DNA of 64,000 nucleotides from Hyalella azteca (Eukaryota > Arthropoda > Malacostraca > Amphipoda > Hyalellidae). Positions within the stretch are counted from its first letter, which is position 1. Each line of letters starts with the position of its first letter. The translations under genes and the position numbers were made by a program. Under the pieces are notes generated by a model. It worked only from the letters and a program-made list of their open reading frames with translations. It was not told the DNA's origin and ran no database searches. Location of the stretch: NCBI RefSeq assembly GCF_000764305.2, contig NW_025942288.1:558001-622000 (forward strand). The letters run 5' to 3'. Positions 12,144 to 23,383 of this stretch are shown piece after piece.

Positions 12144-13180
12144 ACTTCATGTTTTCGCCGTGAAAATGCGCTCTCCGTCCGTAAAAATGCGCTCTGTCAC
12201 TCACTGCAGTGAGTACCGAGTTATATTTTTTAATATTTCACCTTAAAAATAAAACATTTTTCTACTCCTTAGATTCACTAAAATCCATAATTTCAGTGGA
12301 ATGCTATAAAAATTTTTAATCTTCCTTGCACTGCCAAAAGAATCGCAATGTAATCATAATTAACAATCACAATTTTCAAACCGTTTTCATGCAGATCTTT
12401 CGCAGTAAACAAGTAAATATTTATGTATCACGGAGTATAAGTCAAAGGACAGTTATTTCGTTCTGAGTTCCTATCACTTATTGTATCTATGATTATAAGT
12501 CTTGAATATCTTCAGCATTTTATCAGGCGTTTGAAACTCGCACGTATTTTTAATAAGGTTTGTATTGGTCTGTAAGTTGTGTTTTTTAATTCTATAATTT
12601 TCTGTAATTTGAATATTTTATGTACTTTATTTGCCTGTGTAAATTACCATTGGATGTGGTGTTAATAAACACGTTTCTGTTTCTTCTGAGTTATCCATTA
12701 TATTTCTACCAATACTCATTAGGTCTATTTAAGCCTTCATCGTTATCCACTGAACATTGAGTCGCTCTCACCCGACTACACTTCTTGGGCATTTCCTCTT
12801 AGGTTACAACTGTTGGTCTAGATTTTATCTGGTAACGGTTCTTTCTCGTCATTAGTTGTGGAAGTAATTGAAGCCTTCTTCCTAATAGGAGTTCGTGTGT
12901 AATGAAAATATCGGGCTAATATTTTTGCTTTTATCTGTTTATACGTAGTAAGTAAAACCGGATATTTTTTAAGCCTTTTACGTCCCTTATTGCCGAGAAC
13001 ATGTTTCCTTAATCAATGTCATTTTATCCATTTAAAAATTTTCTCGAAAATTCTATTTCCTACTTTGTATAGATATTAGTTTATCATCATTTTATTGCTT
13101 CTACTGTGTGTTAATTATGAACCTTTTATATACATTGCATCCTGTAGAATTTATTTAGTTTCCATTTTTAATCCCTATAG

Positions 13181-13204
13181 CTGACCCGTCGTCTAGCCAT
13201 CCTC
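13181..13204 (+). CDS. Possible 24-nt microexon (LTRRLAIL)
   Basis: A pyrimidine-rich acceptor (tttccatttttaatccctatag) ends at 13180 and a strong donor, GTAAGTAT, starts at 13205. The 24 nt between them read LTRRLAIL in phase 0 at both ends, so they would insert before AGRQV of CH1 without changing frame. No homologous peptide is known to me, and a site pair this close can arise by chance in an intron of this size. Low confidence. Confidence 0.25.
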
Positions 13205-14948
13205 GTAAGTATTTTAATCCTCCGTGTAGCCACTTTTTTATTTTATTTAACGTTTCTTATTACTGAACAGTATTCCCAGCCAGCCCAAAAATATACGTTG
13301 ATATCTTAAAAATTACGGCTTTGCATTGTAGCTAGAGCATGCATGTTCGTGTATTGCGATGAATTCATCTCATGTCTCCTGCATTCAAATCCAGCGCACG
13401 CAGTGAGCGATTTTATTTATTGCCACACAAAGAATGAAGCTTGCATATATACAGCGCTTCCAATCACCGGATTATAAGAGCAACTTTGATGATCATCATC
13501 ACCGAGCTAGTAATTCTTGGTTCGCGTCTCGTGTGTTTTATAAAGCCTGGGAAAGAACTTTGAGTGTGAGCCTCACAGGACATATCGCCTATACTATATT
13601 CTTCTCGGCGTTCCCGACAATTTGTGGCGCAGTTAGTAATTGCTTAATTTTAGGCCTCATTGATTCTGTTATGATGCCTCTTTCTACAATATTGTTTGAC
13701 ATCGTTGATCGCGCAAGTTGTGCTGGTTGCGTCAATATTGAAATTTATTTAATGCTTCCAAATTCTTTAGTTTGTGTTCATTTCTAAACAATATTAGAAT
13801 AGTTAAACTTTGGTTTCATAAAATATGATTTGAATTTTTTTACTGGTTCCATAGCCTTGATTGAAACATGACTCCTTTTATTTCGTTGAACACATTCCTA
13901 CGGGCTAATTTACTGTTAAACTGCAGATAAGGCCAACCACAAGATGCTAATGTCGATGTGAATAAATTTTTATGATTTGTAGATGATAATTAGTTGATTT
14001 AGTGTAGAGTTTCATTGCTGTCATTATAGTTATGTACGTTATAAAATTTTTTATCACTTCTTCATAATTAATGGCCAATATGTGTTGGCAAATCACTGTT
14101 ACAGCGTGGCCCATCAATAGCGTGCTGCTCTATAGCGGCTCTCAGAAATAATCTGTCGGGTCTCGAGCAACAAGAATTAAGTAGCGTTGTTACCCAACCA
14201 GGCGATCAAGTGAGCGAGTTAATGAGAGGTCGTGATGTGATCTCGTCGACGGCCTCTGGCAAATTTAATTCGTCTTATGCAGTGCATCATGTCGGGACCG
14301 ATTTGTTTCTATTTTTATGTCCAGCTGATCGGGAATGCAATTTTAGAATTGCTTCTTAGTTGTCATGAACGGCATAATGTTATATAACATATTAAAAATC
14401 AGCGAGTAGATTTGTTCATGAACTTTAGTTTTACGGGTCATATAGAGAATAATGGATAGCTGGTTCGACTTATTTAGGCACTTAATAATTTGGTGTTTGC
14501 GTATGTTTTCTGGTCATTTTTGTTTGAGGATTTTTTAGTTGCGACAAGGTTTATTTTTCTCTGAGCTAAGTATTATGCTTTGATGTTCAATGCATCGTTT
14601 TACAATCAAGTTTTCGCCCAGATGAATATTACCAGAGTATGTGCATGATATGCTATTAGAATAATCTTGATGTTTATTAATATGTACTGGACGAATAAGT
14701 GATAAGGTTATTCAATATGCGTCTAGTCATCGTGAGGAGAAAAAATGTGCTAGTCGTCATAAATCGCATTTGCTCCTCGAAAAATTCCCGTTTTCATCTT
14801 AGTTTGTTTCCACTGAATTGGAGCGTGGACCGGAAAATTCTCTGAAACTTTTACAATATAATAGAAACTCAGAAATGCAAAAAATTTGCCTCGAGCTTCC
14901 TATTTTCAAGACATTTTATTCAATTGAACCTTTCCTGAAATTTTTAGG

Positions 14949-15012
14949 AGATTATTGTTTTAACGTCAAGTCAAAACAATAAAGTGCAGAGATTATTGTT
15001 TTGACGTCTAGT
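14949..15012. repeat. Inverted repeat plus direct copy near the CH1 acceptor
   Basis: The run gattattgttttaacgtcaa is followed at once by a reverse-complementary gtcaaaacaataa, then by a second forward copy gattattgttttgacgtc. The stem would place a hairpin about 160 nt upstream of the acceptor of the exon at 15172. Confidence 0.8.
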
Positions 15013-15171
15013 TTCTTGAACTCTAAATTTGTAGCGTTGTTTTCCCCTTCTTTTCGTCAACAAAATAAAATTTAGGTTCCCAGTGAATGCTGGTGTTCCT
15101 AATTCAGTGTCCATTTCACTTTCCAGCATTCCGCTATTTCAAAACCTTACGGAAACTTGTTCATTTCACAG

Positions 15172-15339
15172 GCCGGCCGGCAAGTGCACGACCTGTTCAA
15201 CGACATGCGGGACGGGCACGCTCTCATCTCGCTGCTGGAGGTGCTGAGCGGCGAGTCGCTGCCCCGCGACAAGGGCCACATGCGCTTCCACATGCTTAAC
15301 AATGTGCAGTACGCGCTCGACTTCCTCAGATACAGACAG
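15172..15339 (+). CDS. shot: Spectraplakin CH1 domain, main exon
   Basis: The acceptor tcatttcacag ends at 15171 and the donor CAG|GTGAGA starts at 15340. The exon has 56 codons in phase 0 at both ends, running [20 protein letters not shown]... to ...ALDFLRYRQ. It carries the CH1 core: the DLRDG-like [20 protein letters not shown], and the [13 protein letters not shown] helix. These are hallmarks of the tandem CH actin-binding domain in spectraplakins and plectin, which binds F-actin through both CH domains. The first CH1 helix (FTKWVNKHL in relatives) should be encoded upstream and is not in the window. GC-rich coding bias contrasts strongly with the flanking introns. Confidence 0.97.
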
Positions 15340-15429
15340 GTGAGATGTTGAGATGTTCTTAAGGTTATGAGACACATGTATTCCCACAAGAACAAATAAG
15401 AAGCTGTTTATTTTGGTGCATCATTGCAG

Positions 15430-15465
15430 GTGAAACTTTTTAACCATGATAATCTTGGGCCTGGC
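15430..15465 (+). CDS. shot: 36-nt microexon in CH1, plectin exon-3-alpha-like
   Basis: The acceptor tcattgcag ends at 15429, only 90 nt after the preceding exon, and the donor GGC|GTGAGT starts at 15466. The 36 nt read VKLFNHDNLGPG in phase 0 at both ends. The next core exon begins [10 protein letters not shown], so the cassette lies between FLRYRQ and the (V/I)K-V/L-VNIR strand. Plectin, as I recall, has an optional exon 3-alpha of 12 residues at this same junction, and length and position agree. The first residues VKL also resemble the VKLVN that starts the following exon in relatives, so an old exon duplication is possible. The insert falls before the last part of CH1, near the main actin-binding surface. 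No transcript support is available here. Confidence 0.7.
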
Positions 15466-18400
15466 GTGAGTTGTAAGCATAGCATGCGTAGGGAGGCCAA
15501 TTTAGACAACGGGGGTGGCTATTATTTAAAGATTCAATCTGTCCTATGTACTGAGGAGAAATTTTTTCTTATAAATTTTGTTTTTTTTATAAAAAAGATG
15601 TTATCGATGTTCTACTGCCGTCACTAATTCATGAAAGCCATTAATATTAAATATAAGTATTTCCAGTGTTCCAAGTCGAGTTCAGTGTTCCTGCAGTGAT
15701 GATAGAACTTTCTTTGCCAAAGACTCCGTAGAGAGGGCCTTGTTATATGTATATGCTGACAACGAATGCTTTTAGGCATGGTAAATTAATTGAGTATCGA
15801 GCAATGACAGGTTTTAGGCAGTTGTTACGGGCAGTTGAGTGATATGCGACTTCCTGGATCAGACACGCACGGGTGACTGACCGTAAAAACTCCATTACAT
15901 TGAACAGCAATGCAAGAAGTTCGTACGTAAGCGGAATGAAGCTCACATGCGTAGCAATCACGAAAAGTCGCAACTCGTCCAGTCTCTCTCGAAGATCTGG
16001 TTGATTTGATGTATATGGGGCTAGGTATGCTATATATGTGAATGAAGTGATACAGAAAGGCATATTAGTTGGGTTTTCACACATTCGGAGCAGACTGAGC
16101 TCGCTAGAAGTCAGTTGTATCAGTCGATGATGGTTTTTTTTTTTTGCAAGAGATTAAATGCCAGACAGAACTTCCAAGTGAAAATTGAACCGCAATAGTT
16201 GAATGACTATGAGCATTTGTTGTTTGAGAGATGAAAGGGGACACTTGTATTGAAATCCTAAAAAAATCCTATTAAAATCGCTTCTCGTGACATTTTAGAA
16301 TTGTTTTACGACTCGGAAAAAAACTCTCTAGAACGAAAGTGTTTTTTGGCTCCTGCAAAAATGTTTATAATGATCTTTAAGAGCTCCACCAGAGGCATGG
16401 ATTACTATTTTCAACAGTTCAATTGCATTGGAAAAAAGTGATGGTAATCCTCGGCCAACCATACTTCAACCTTGCTGTGTTCATTCTTGTACCTATCAAA
16501 TTGATTCCGCCTTATACGATGGTCTAGTTATATGCCAGCAACATGAGCGTGAATGAATTATTCGCCGATTGCTTAGTTGTTTAATCCTTGTAAGGAAATC
16601 CAAGAATTCTTGCCCAGATCGTAAAACTGTAGTTGAGACAGCCGGTATTGGGAACTCATCTTGTGATAGCGGTCATTTTTTGAAGTCATCTTTTAAGGCC
16701 ACCACTGGATCTCCTCGACGTGTTGATCGTATTTCGCCTGGCCCGAAATTCGAGCCAAATCATTGCTGTCTGAGTTCCGGCCATTCATTAGCCACCTATA
16801 ATCTTTCTGCCCATGACTTATAACTGAGGTGGGGTGGTCGCCCGGCGTTGTGCCTGTCTTAGGTAAATGCAGTCGAGTGTCCAGACTGCAAAGAGTGAAC
16901 GCTCCCCTCATTTCTGAGCTGCCGAGAGCTGTCCAGCCGCTTGCCTGCCGATGCATGCAGTGCGCCTGCCGCCGCTGCCTCACCTTTGACCCTTGTTCCC
17001 AGAAAACCAAGAGGTATAAAACCAATGGTAATATTTCCTTTGAACAAAGAGTGGGGAAAATAGAACAGTTATGTATACGAGGTACAGTTTCCCTGAACTG
17101 TTCCTTAAAAAATAAGTTCGGTGTGCATACTGAATCAATAGAGTGTGAAAAATGTTGAAAGATAACCAATAAAAAACTTTTGTGTGCAAGCCTCAAAGAA
17201 TTCAGTCAAGAAATTGATACTGACTTGATTAGGTCATGTCCGGGAACGGTGTGCATTTTTCAAATATTAAAGATTCTCATGCAAACGTCTTCTGTCCAGG
17301 TAGACGATCACGTTTTGCGTCTAATTCAAACGTACCATATATGCCTTGCGTTGGTTCATTTTTTTATAGAATTTGAGTCGCCTTGTTTCTCAATCGTCTT
17401 TGATTTAATCTGCAGTCGTTGTAAAGATATTATCCCTTGTTTTGAGAATGTTTGGATTGAATACTCCCGTGATGCCAAATGCTTTTACTTGCCGTAAAAC
17501 CCGTAGAAACCCCGAATCATACAAAAAAACGGAAACTTTAAATGCTAATTTCCTAGAAAATTGTTCATTATTTAAATTCATATTTTATTCTCATGTTGGT
17601 GGTCTCTCGCCAATCGATCCAAGTTTTTGTTGTGCTATCTATGGTTATTCAAATGAGCTATATAAGATATGTTTTTTAATCGCTATTGCGTGAGGAATTC
17701 TCATTTTTATGAAAAAGCTTCATCACTTTCACTGAACCTCCATAAATTAGGATAGCCTTTTAGTCAGCCACCCACTCCGCCCATGACCTAAGATCGCAGA
17801 TAAGCAGACGCCTCGATAACATCATCCCTTCTTTGTAATCTACCAGCATTTATAACTAGTATTTCACGGCTTACGAACGATCAATTGTTTGCGATCGTAA
17901 TCTATTCTCTTAAGGCCTCAATACTCTTTAAACTTTAGACCAAATTAGCATCTTGTCGTAGTTACACATTTGAGGTCTTCAACGGTACAGTTCCGCATTA
18001 TTTTGATAATAATTTTGTTGCTAATGCAACTCGGACATTTTTGTACACGATTCTGTAAGATAATCGTCTCGGTGCGTTCATCTTTTTATGAATTAAAAAT
18101 TAAATAAAATTCATGAGCGGAACTAGATACACACTGGGATAATTTGAATTCAGTACATTATTGGATGATCAACGGAGCAATTTTCATTGAGCTAAAATGT
18201 ACCTGCATCGCAAATGAATTCATCTTACTTCAACTTAGTTGTTTTCGCTGCACCATAGATATCAACCTGCTTCAACTTTATTGTGACTGCTGTGCAATTA
18301 TAACCGAGCTCAATGAAAACCTGCCTTCATTGCACCCCGATGATTAGCCTAATGAGTTCATTGCATCGTTGAGTTCTGATTTGAAATTCGTTTTACAAAT

Positions 18401-21400
18401 CTGTTCTATATCCAATGCCTCAACTATACATTTTTCTTGATTTGTTCATTTATGGGTTGACTTAGTATAAGTCAGCGAACACTCTGACGTCGTGCATAAT
18501 CGTAATTTGATATTTTAGGTGCTTATAATAACTTGGTGACTGTTTTCAATTCACTTATATAAAGCAAGTGACCGTCAATGATAAAAATAACATTTGAGCC
18601 GCATCTCCTAAATTGTTCTTGTTCTTCAACGAAAAAATTTTTATTCGCTAATATTGACTTCGTTTAGTCAAGTTTCATTTCAGATTTACGCGTACTCTAA
18701 AGATTGATAATTACATCTCCCCGAAGCATAGCATCAAGGGTCTAGGGGTCTTCAATTCCAAAAAATTGGTCGCATGGTGGATCCTGCCATTTGCAAATAC
18801 CGACGGAATATAAGACTGGTATTTATTTCTTATTATAGCTGGCAAATAGTCTTAATACAAAACGGGAGTCATTTTTATGTTGAAACCCGTACTCGAATAT
18901 TATGTGATTTTTTATAGCGTTAAATTAATGCAAATGGCACTATAAGTTTTGAAACTAGATTCTGCATACATTGTTTAAAGTTGTCTGCATTTCGCGCTCT
19001 CTCGTAATTTTTATCAAGCTTGCTTTGGTAGAGCTAGATTGGTCTGGTAGACCTTTCAGCAGACAGTGACTCCACCTTAGCGCCTTGCCGCTCATGTTCC
19101 GCTCGTGAACCACCAAACTTTTTTTAAGACGTTCACTTGAAGGCCGCCTAACCTGCACGGTTAGGTTCCCATACTTGCATGCATGCCTATAGTGTTGCAG
19201 CCTGTATCCCCGCCACACGTCCAGCCATGTCTGTTGTTCGCCTCATAACCTGCCGTGACCGTAATCAATTACGCCGCGCTACGAAGCGTCTCGCCAACTC
19301 ACACTATACCTCTGCAAGGCTTACTGACCTCGAGCATTTCTAACTCAGCCTGCAGGCAGTAAACTCTCGTTTGATTCAAGCATGTGTCTTTCCCTGTTGC
19401 GTGCAAGCAATTGAAAAATTTGATACGGTTTGTTTCTGCACCAAGATGCGAGAGCTCCTTTGCATCGCTTGATTCTGCATTAGTTTTCTTAGAGTTGTTA
19501 CATTAAATTATAATTGGTTGCTTATTGGAGAAGTTCCTGAGATACATTTATTGTTCAGTAATGTTTTTCGCTAATAAGCTTCGAGAATTAAATACCTGCA
19601 CTGATCTACCTTAACGACCTTGTTAGAGTTTGGTAGTAGTGCCGTCACAATAATTACTAATGTTCAATAATAATTGCTTTTAAAAACGTAACTCTTCTGT
19701 TTGATATACTTGTTTATCCGTGTATTGCGCCCATTTTATGTCCACGATGAGTCGAAATTGGTGTCGAAAACATTATTTTAGTTTACATTGCTTCATTAAA
19801 CAACATTTGATACATGGGATTCTCCGCGCCATGCAGAGACTTTCAACCACTCGGCCGCACGTCTTTGACGACGTGGGCTTGTTGAATTATGTGTGTATTT
19901 ACATCCTGAAAACGCTGGATATTCTTTGAGACTTTATCCGTCACGGCTGCGTTAGACGCTTCATGGCCGGCTGTCTTGAAGGATTCAGTGACAGTTATGA
20001 TATGCGCCTTGACGGTCTCGACGAGAAACCTGGCCTGGGTCTTGTACAGTCCTCGGCGTACAATTGCTTCACAAAGTCCTCGGCGTACAATTGCTTCACA
20101 AAGTCCTCACGTGCCTATTATTATTTTCATGCCAGGGGTAGCTAGCAAAATTGAGAGTTGTACTGCAGCGTCTCAGTTAAGTGTTAAATTTTCGTAAGCC
20201 ACTGTTTCCTGTTAAAGCTATCTGGGAACTTGTAAAACTTAATATCTCCTTTAGCAACTATTTCAATGATTTTTTTTTTGCATGAAATACTTAAAGAGTC
20301 TGTGACGTGGCATTCTATTATTTTACCTTTGAATTCTGGCATTGTGTTGTCATTGCGACCTAATCAAGCCAATTGCCATTGCGACTTGGTCGAGCTTCCA
20401 CTTAAAAACTGTTTTCCTATCATTTGAAAAGCGGCTCAGCTATTACAGGTCGGTTGAATTATCAAATATATTGGATTTCTCTCTGATTACACGTGGCCTC
20501 TCCGACCAAAAAGAAAATATTAGGCAGATCGTATCCCAATATATACACGATAAGTATTCTAGATAATCGCTCGATTAGATTAAAAAAAAGCCTCGCAAAC
20601 GCATAAAATATAAATTTGTATCTAATCATTTGGTTGCTCACCCTTAAGAATTTGATGTCAATTACATAACTTCAAAATTATGTAATCGAATATAGTTACA
20701 TCTTATGCGGTTCTAAGGAATGCAAGACCGAGAGGAACTATGTAATGTCAGTAACCTTCCAATTATGTTAGTTTTAACATAGTATTAGAGACAGTATTGA
20801 AACATCAATCTCAGTGCAAATCGAAATAGACTTAACCGATAGTAAAAGTTTTATTAAATGAATTTAATAGCAGCAGGCTAAGGGTAAGCAACTTGTAAAT
20901 TTGTAATGCTTCCCTGTTATGGCTGATGTTAATTTGTCTCATTTTTTTTTTTTTTGTTCTGTTCCATTACTGTTTTGAAAACACTATAACTATTTGAAAA
21001 CAGTAAGAATAAAAATTTTTTTTCTGTCTGTGATTGATTTGCCAGCAATTTTCTTCGGGAATGCGTTGCTTCTCCCAAATTGTAATTTTTCAATCATGCA
21101 CGACCAGCCTTCTGAGCATATTCGTTACTTTTTACCCTTATCGAAGCCGACCAGTGACGAATGCCTAACCCTATAACACAAATAGAATCATGATGTTTCT
21201 TGTTACGACTATTTATGTTATTAACCGAGCAAAGTGCGCACAATAATTAACAGTTCTTATCGTGATCTTCGGTGATTCCAATATTGCACAAAATTTCATT
21301 CTGACTTTGAGTGAACTTTTTTTTTACACCACTGTCTTAATTAATGCCAATTAATGCAGTTTTAATGAAATATCTCTAGGGTATTGCTTGTAGGTCATTT

Positions 21401-23290
21401 AGATATTTTGATAATGGAATTATAGCTAAGTAAGGCTGTCGATGTGAAGATATATTTCATTCTTGCTGATTGCAAATGGATATTCTAATTGATCTCATAA
21501 CAGCCTGTTGCCGATGGGGTTAAAGGTTTGATGGTCGAGTATGGAAATTGGGCAATTACTTTCTCTGCATCGCAACTTATATGGTTTCTCAAACTCTTCT
21601 ATGGAGCTCCAAAACTTTTTTCTGTTGTTCAGCGCAAATATGTGTGAGTCGATCTAGTGAAGACGATCGTGAAGTCAAGTCTATTGTATGTAAATGTTTT
21701 CAGAATTCCGAGATGAAAATTTGCACTTCGTACCCATTTTATGTTAGCTTTCTCTTACTTCTTGAGAACTGCAGCTTATCTGGCCTTTCAGTTTTATCGC
21801 TAAGAATACATGGAGCGTTTTTCAGAAAAGTTCATATTCTTCATTTTGTTGATCTATTTATTGCTTGACTATATTCATATTAACTAGACTGGATTGATAA
21901 ATACCAAATTTCTTGATAAATTAGTCGAAGTTTGAAATTTTAGCAATGTTAGAACTTTGAATCATTTATTGTTTCGTGATGATAATTCTAGCAAAAACTA
22001 AGGGTTTCTAGCTGTAGTAGCTGATGAACCAGTGAAATAGAATGATGTATTCTAATACGCACAGCGCATGAGGGTTACTTCTGCTACATTTTGTGTGTTG
22101 CCCCCATTAATGCTTAGGCATTCTTTAGGTTACTTATGTAGTTTTATATCAGTCACCAGGAAACAAAGTCATCTGTTGAAAGATGTGCAAAAATGTTTTT
22201 TTATTGAACCGTCCCATTCATACCATGCTATTTTTAACAAAAATGAAACGCTTTTTTCCTGAAAGCAAAAAAGTCAGCTTTATTTTTCTGCAAGATTTGA
22301 AAGTGGTTGCTGCGGGTTTCGTTTTCGCACGCGTGCTGCGCTTAACCAAGGGCAAGAAATTTTACGTTGCTATGTAAGATGTTTTATCTTTATTTTTTTT
22401 TCACTAAGGGTTCTTGTTGGTGTAAGATATTGTCCATCGTTGTGTTTATTTTGCGGGGTGCACATTGAGCAGCAAGTGTTGAAGTTCGTATAAGATGCTC
22501 TACGTTGCCGTGTTCGGTTCGTGAGTTGGATTTTTTGCGGGTCTCAACAATGATCTGTAGGCGTCCGCGGCCCCACAGGTGTAACATTCCCCGTCTCGTA
22601 AACTGCGTTGAAATAGGTAGAAAAAATGTTGTTGCAGTCTGCGGATTCTGCTCGTGATATTGCATCATCTAGCTGAATACTCCAGCTAATCAAATCGTCA
22701 ATTTTTTTAACTTGTTGGATAAATTTAGCTTGTGCTATCCAAATGCGAGATTGAATGCTTCTAGAAACTTTAACGCATTTGATTTCACGATGCAAATTTT
22801 TATTGTACGTCAGGTAATAAATTTTCGTTGATGAAGCTACTTCTTGTGATTAGAGGTTCCAGCACTTATTTTTTTGTGCGATAGTTGCATAGGGGCATTT
22901 TATCATTGAGTTACTAGACCAAATTTTTGTTAATAATAAAATTTAGCTATTTAAAATTTTTTCCTACTACTTGATTGATTCTATCTTTTGTAACATCTTT
23001 CATCTCATTATACAATCTTTAAGGCTGAAGACTTTAGCTGCACTGCAAAATGATATTATTCGGTGATCACTGCATATAGCTGTCAACTTGTTAAGAAGCA
23101 ATGCCGTGGATAATTATTTATGTCCATGTTGCTACCTTCAGCATACACCGACACCTTTTCTATACTATTTTAGGTTCTGCGTCAGCCTTTAACTTTTCAT
23201 GCTTAAAACTATGTGTACCTTTGTATAATCTCATTGCTATATTTTATTAAAATCCAAGCTTGGTAATGCTCAAGTCTTTGTCCTTTCCAG
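15466..23290 (+). other. Intron within CH1
   Basis: About 7.8 kb of mostly AT-rich sequence. It has a 27-bp tandem repeat at 20049-20108. A GC-richer patch at about 16830-17000 has no usable splice pair or homology, and I reject it as a gene. Confidence 0.7.
20049..20108. repeat. 27-bp tandem repeat, 2.2 copies
   Basis: The unit gtcctcggcgtacaattgct plus tcacaaa is present in two identical copies from 20049 and 20076, then a short partial copy. The exact identity implies a recent duplication. Confidence 0.95.
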
Positions 23291-23383
23291 ATCAAAGTGG
23301 TGAACATTCGATGCGAAGACATCGTAGATGGCAACCCGAAGCTCACGCTGGGCCTCATTTGGACGATCATCCTCTACTTCCAG
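23291..23383 (+). CDS. shot: Spectraplakin CH1 domain, C-terminal exon
   Basis: The acceptor tcctttccag ends at 23290 and the donor CAG|GTGCGT starts at 23384. The exon has 31 codons in phase 0 at both ends. The peptide starts [19 protein letters not shown] and ends [12 protein letters not shown]. The [13 protein letters not shown] motif is the last CH1 helix, a principal actin-contact segment conserved across alpha-actinin, spectrin, plectin and spectraplakins. It joins FLRYRQ of the previous exon and ISDIM of the CH2 exon 23.5 kb downstream. Confidence 0.97.

Larger units (their letters stand above)
11034..15171 (+). other. Intron before the CH1 exon
   Basis: AT-rich and without a supported gene. 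It holds a GTCC/GTCT-rich simple run near 12117-12143, a 24-nt microexon candidate at 13181-13204, and an inverted repeat at 14949-15012 close to the next acceptor. Confidence 0.6.

Noticed and set aside
16693..17196. 167-codon open frame on the minus strand, with a shorter plus-strand frame over it.
   Set aside because: Low-complexity mixed composition, no motif, no supporting splice sites, and the codons do not resemble the GC-rich bias of the real exons.
21642..21652. Strong acceptor (tttttctgttgttcag) closely followed by GTGAGT.
   Set aside because: The segment between is 11 nt and would break the frame between the CH1 exons.
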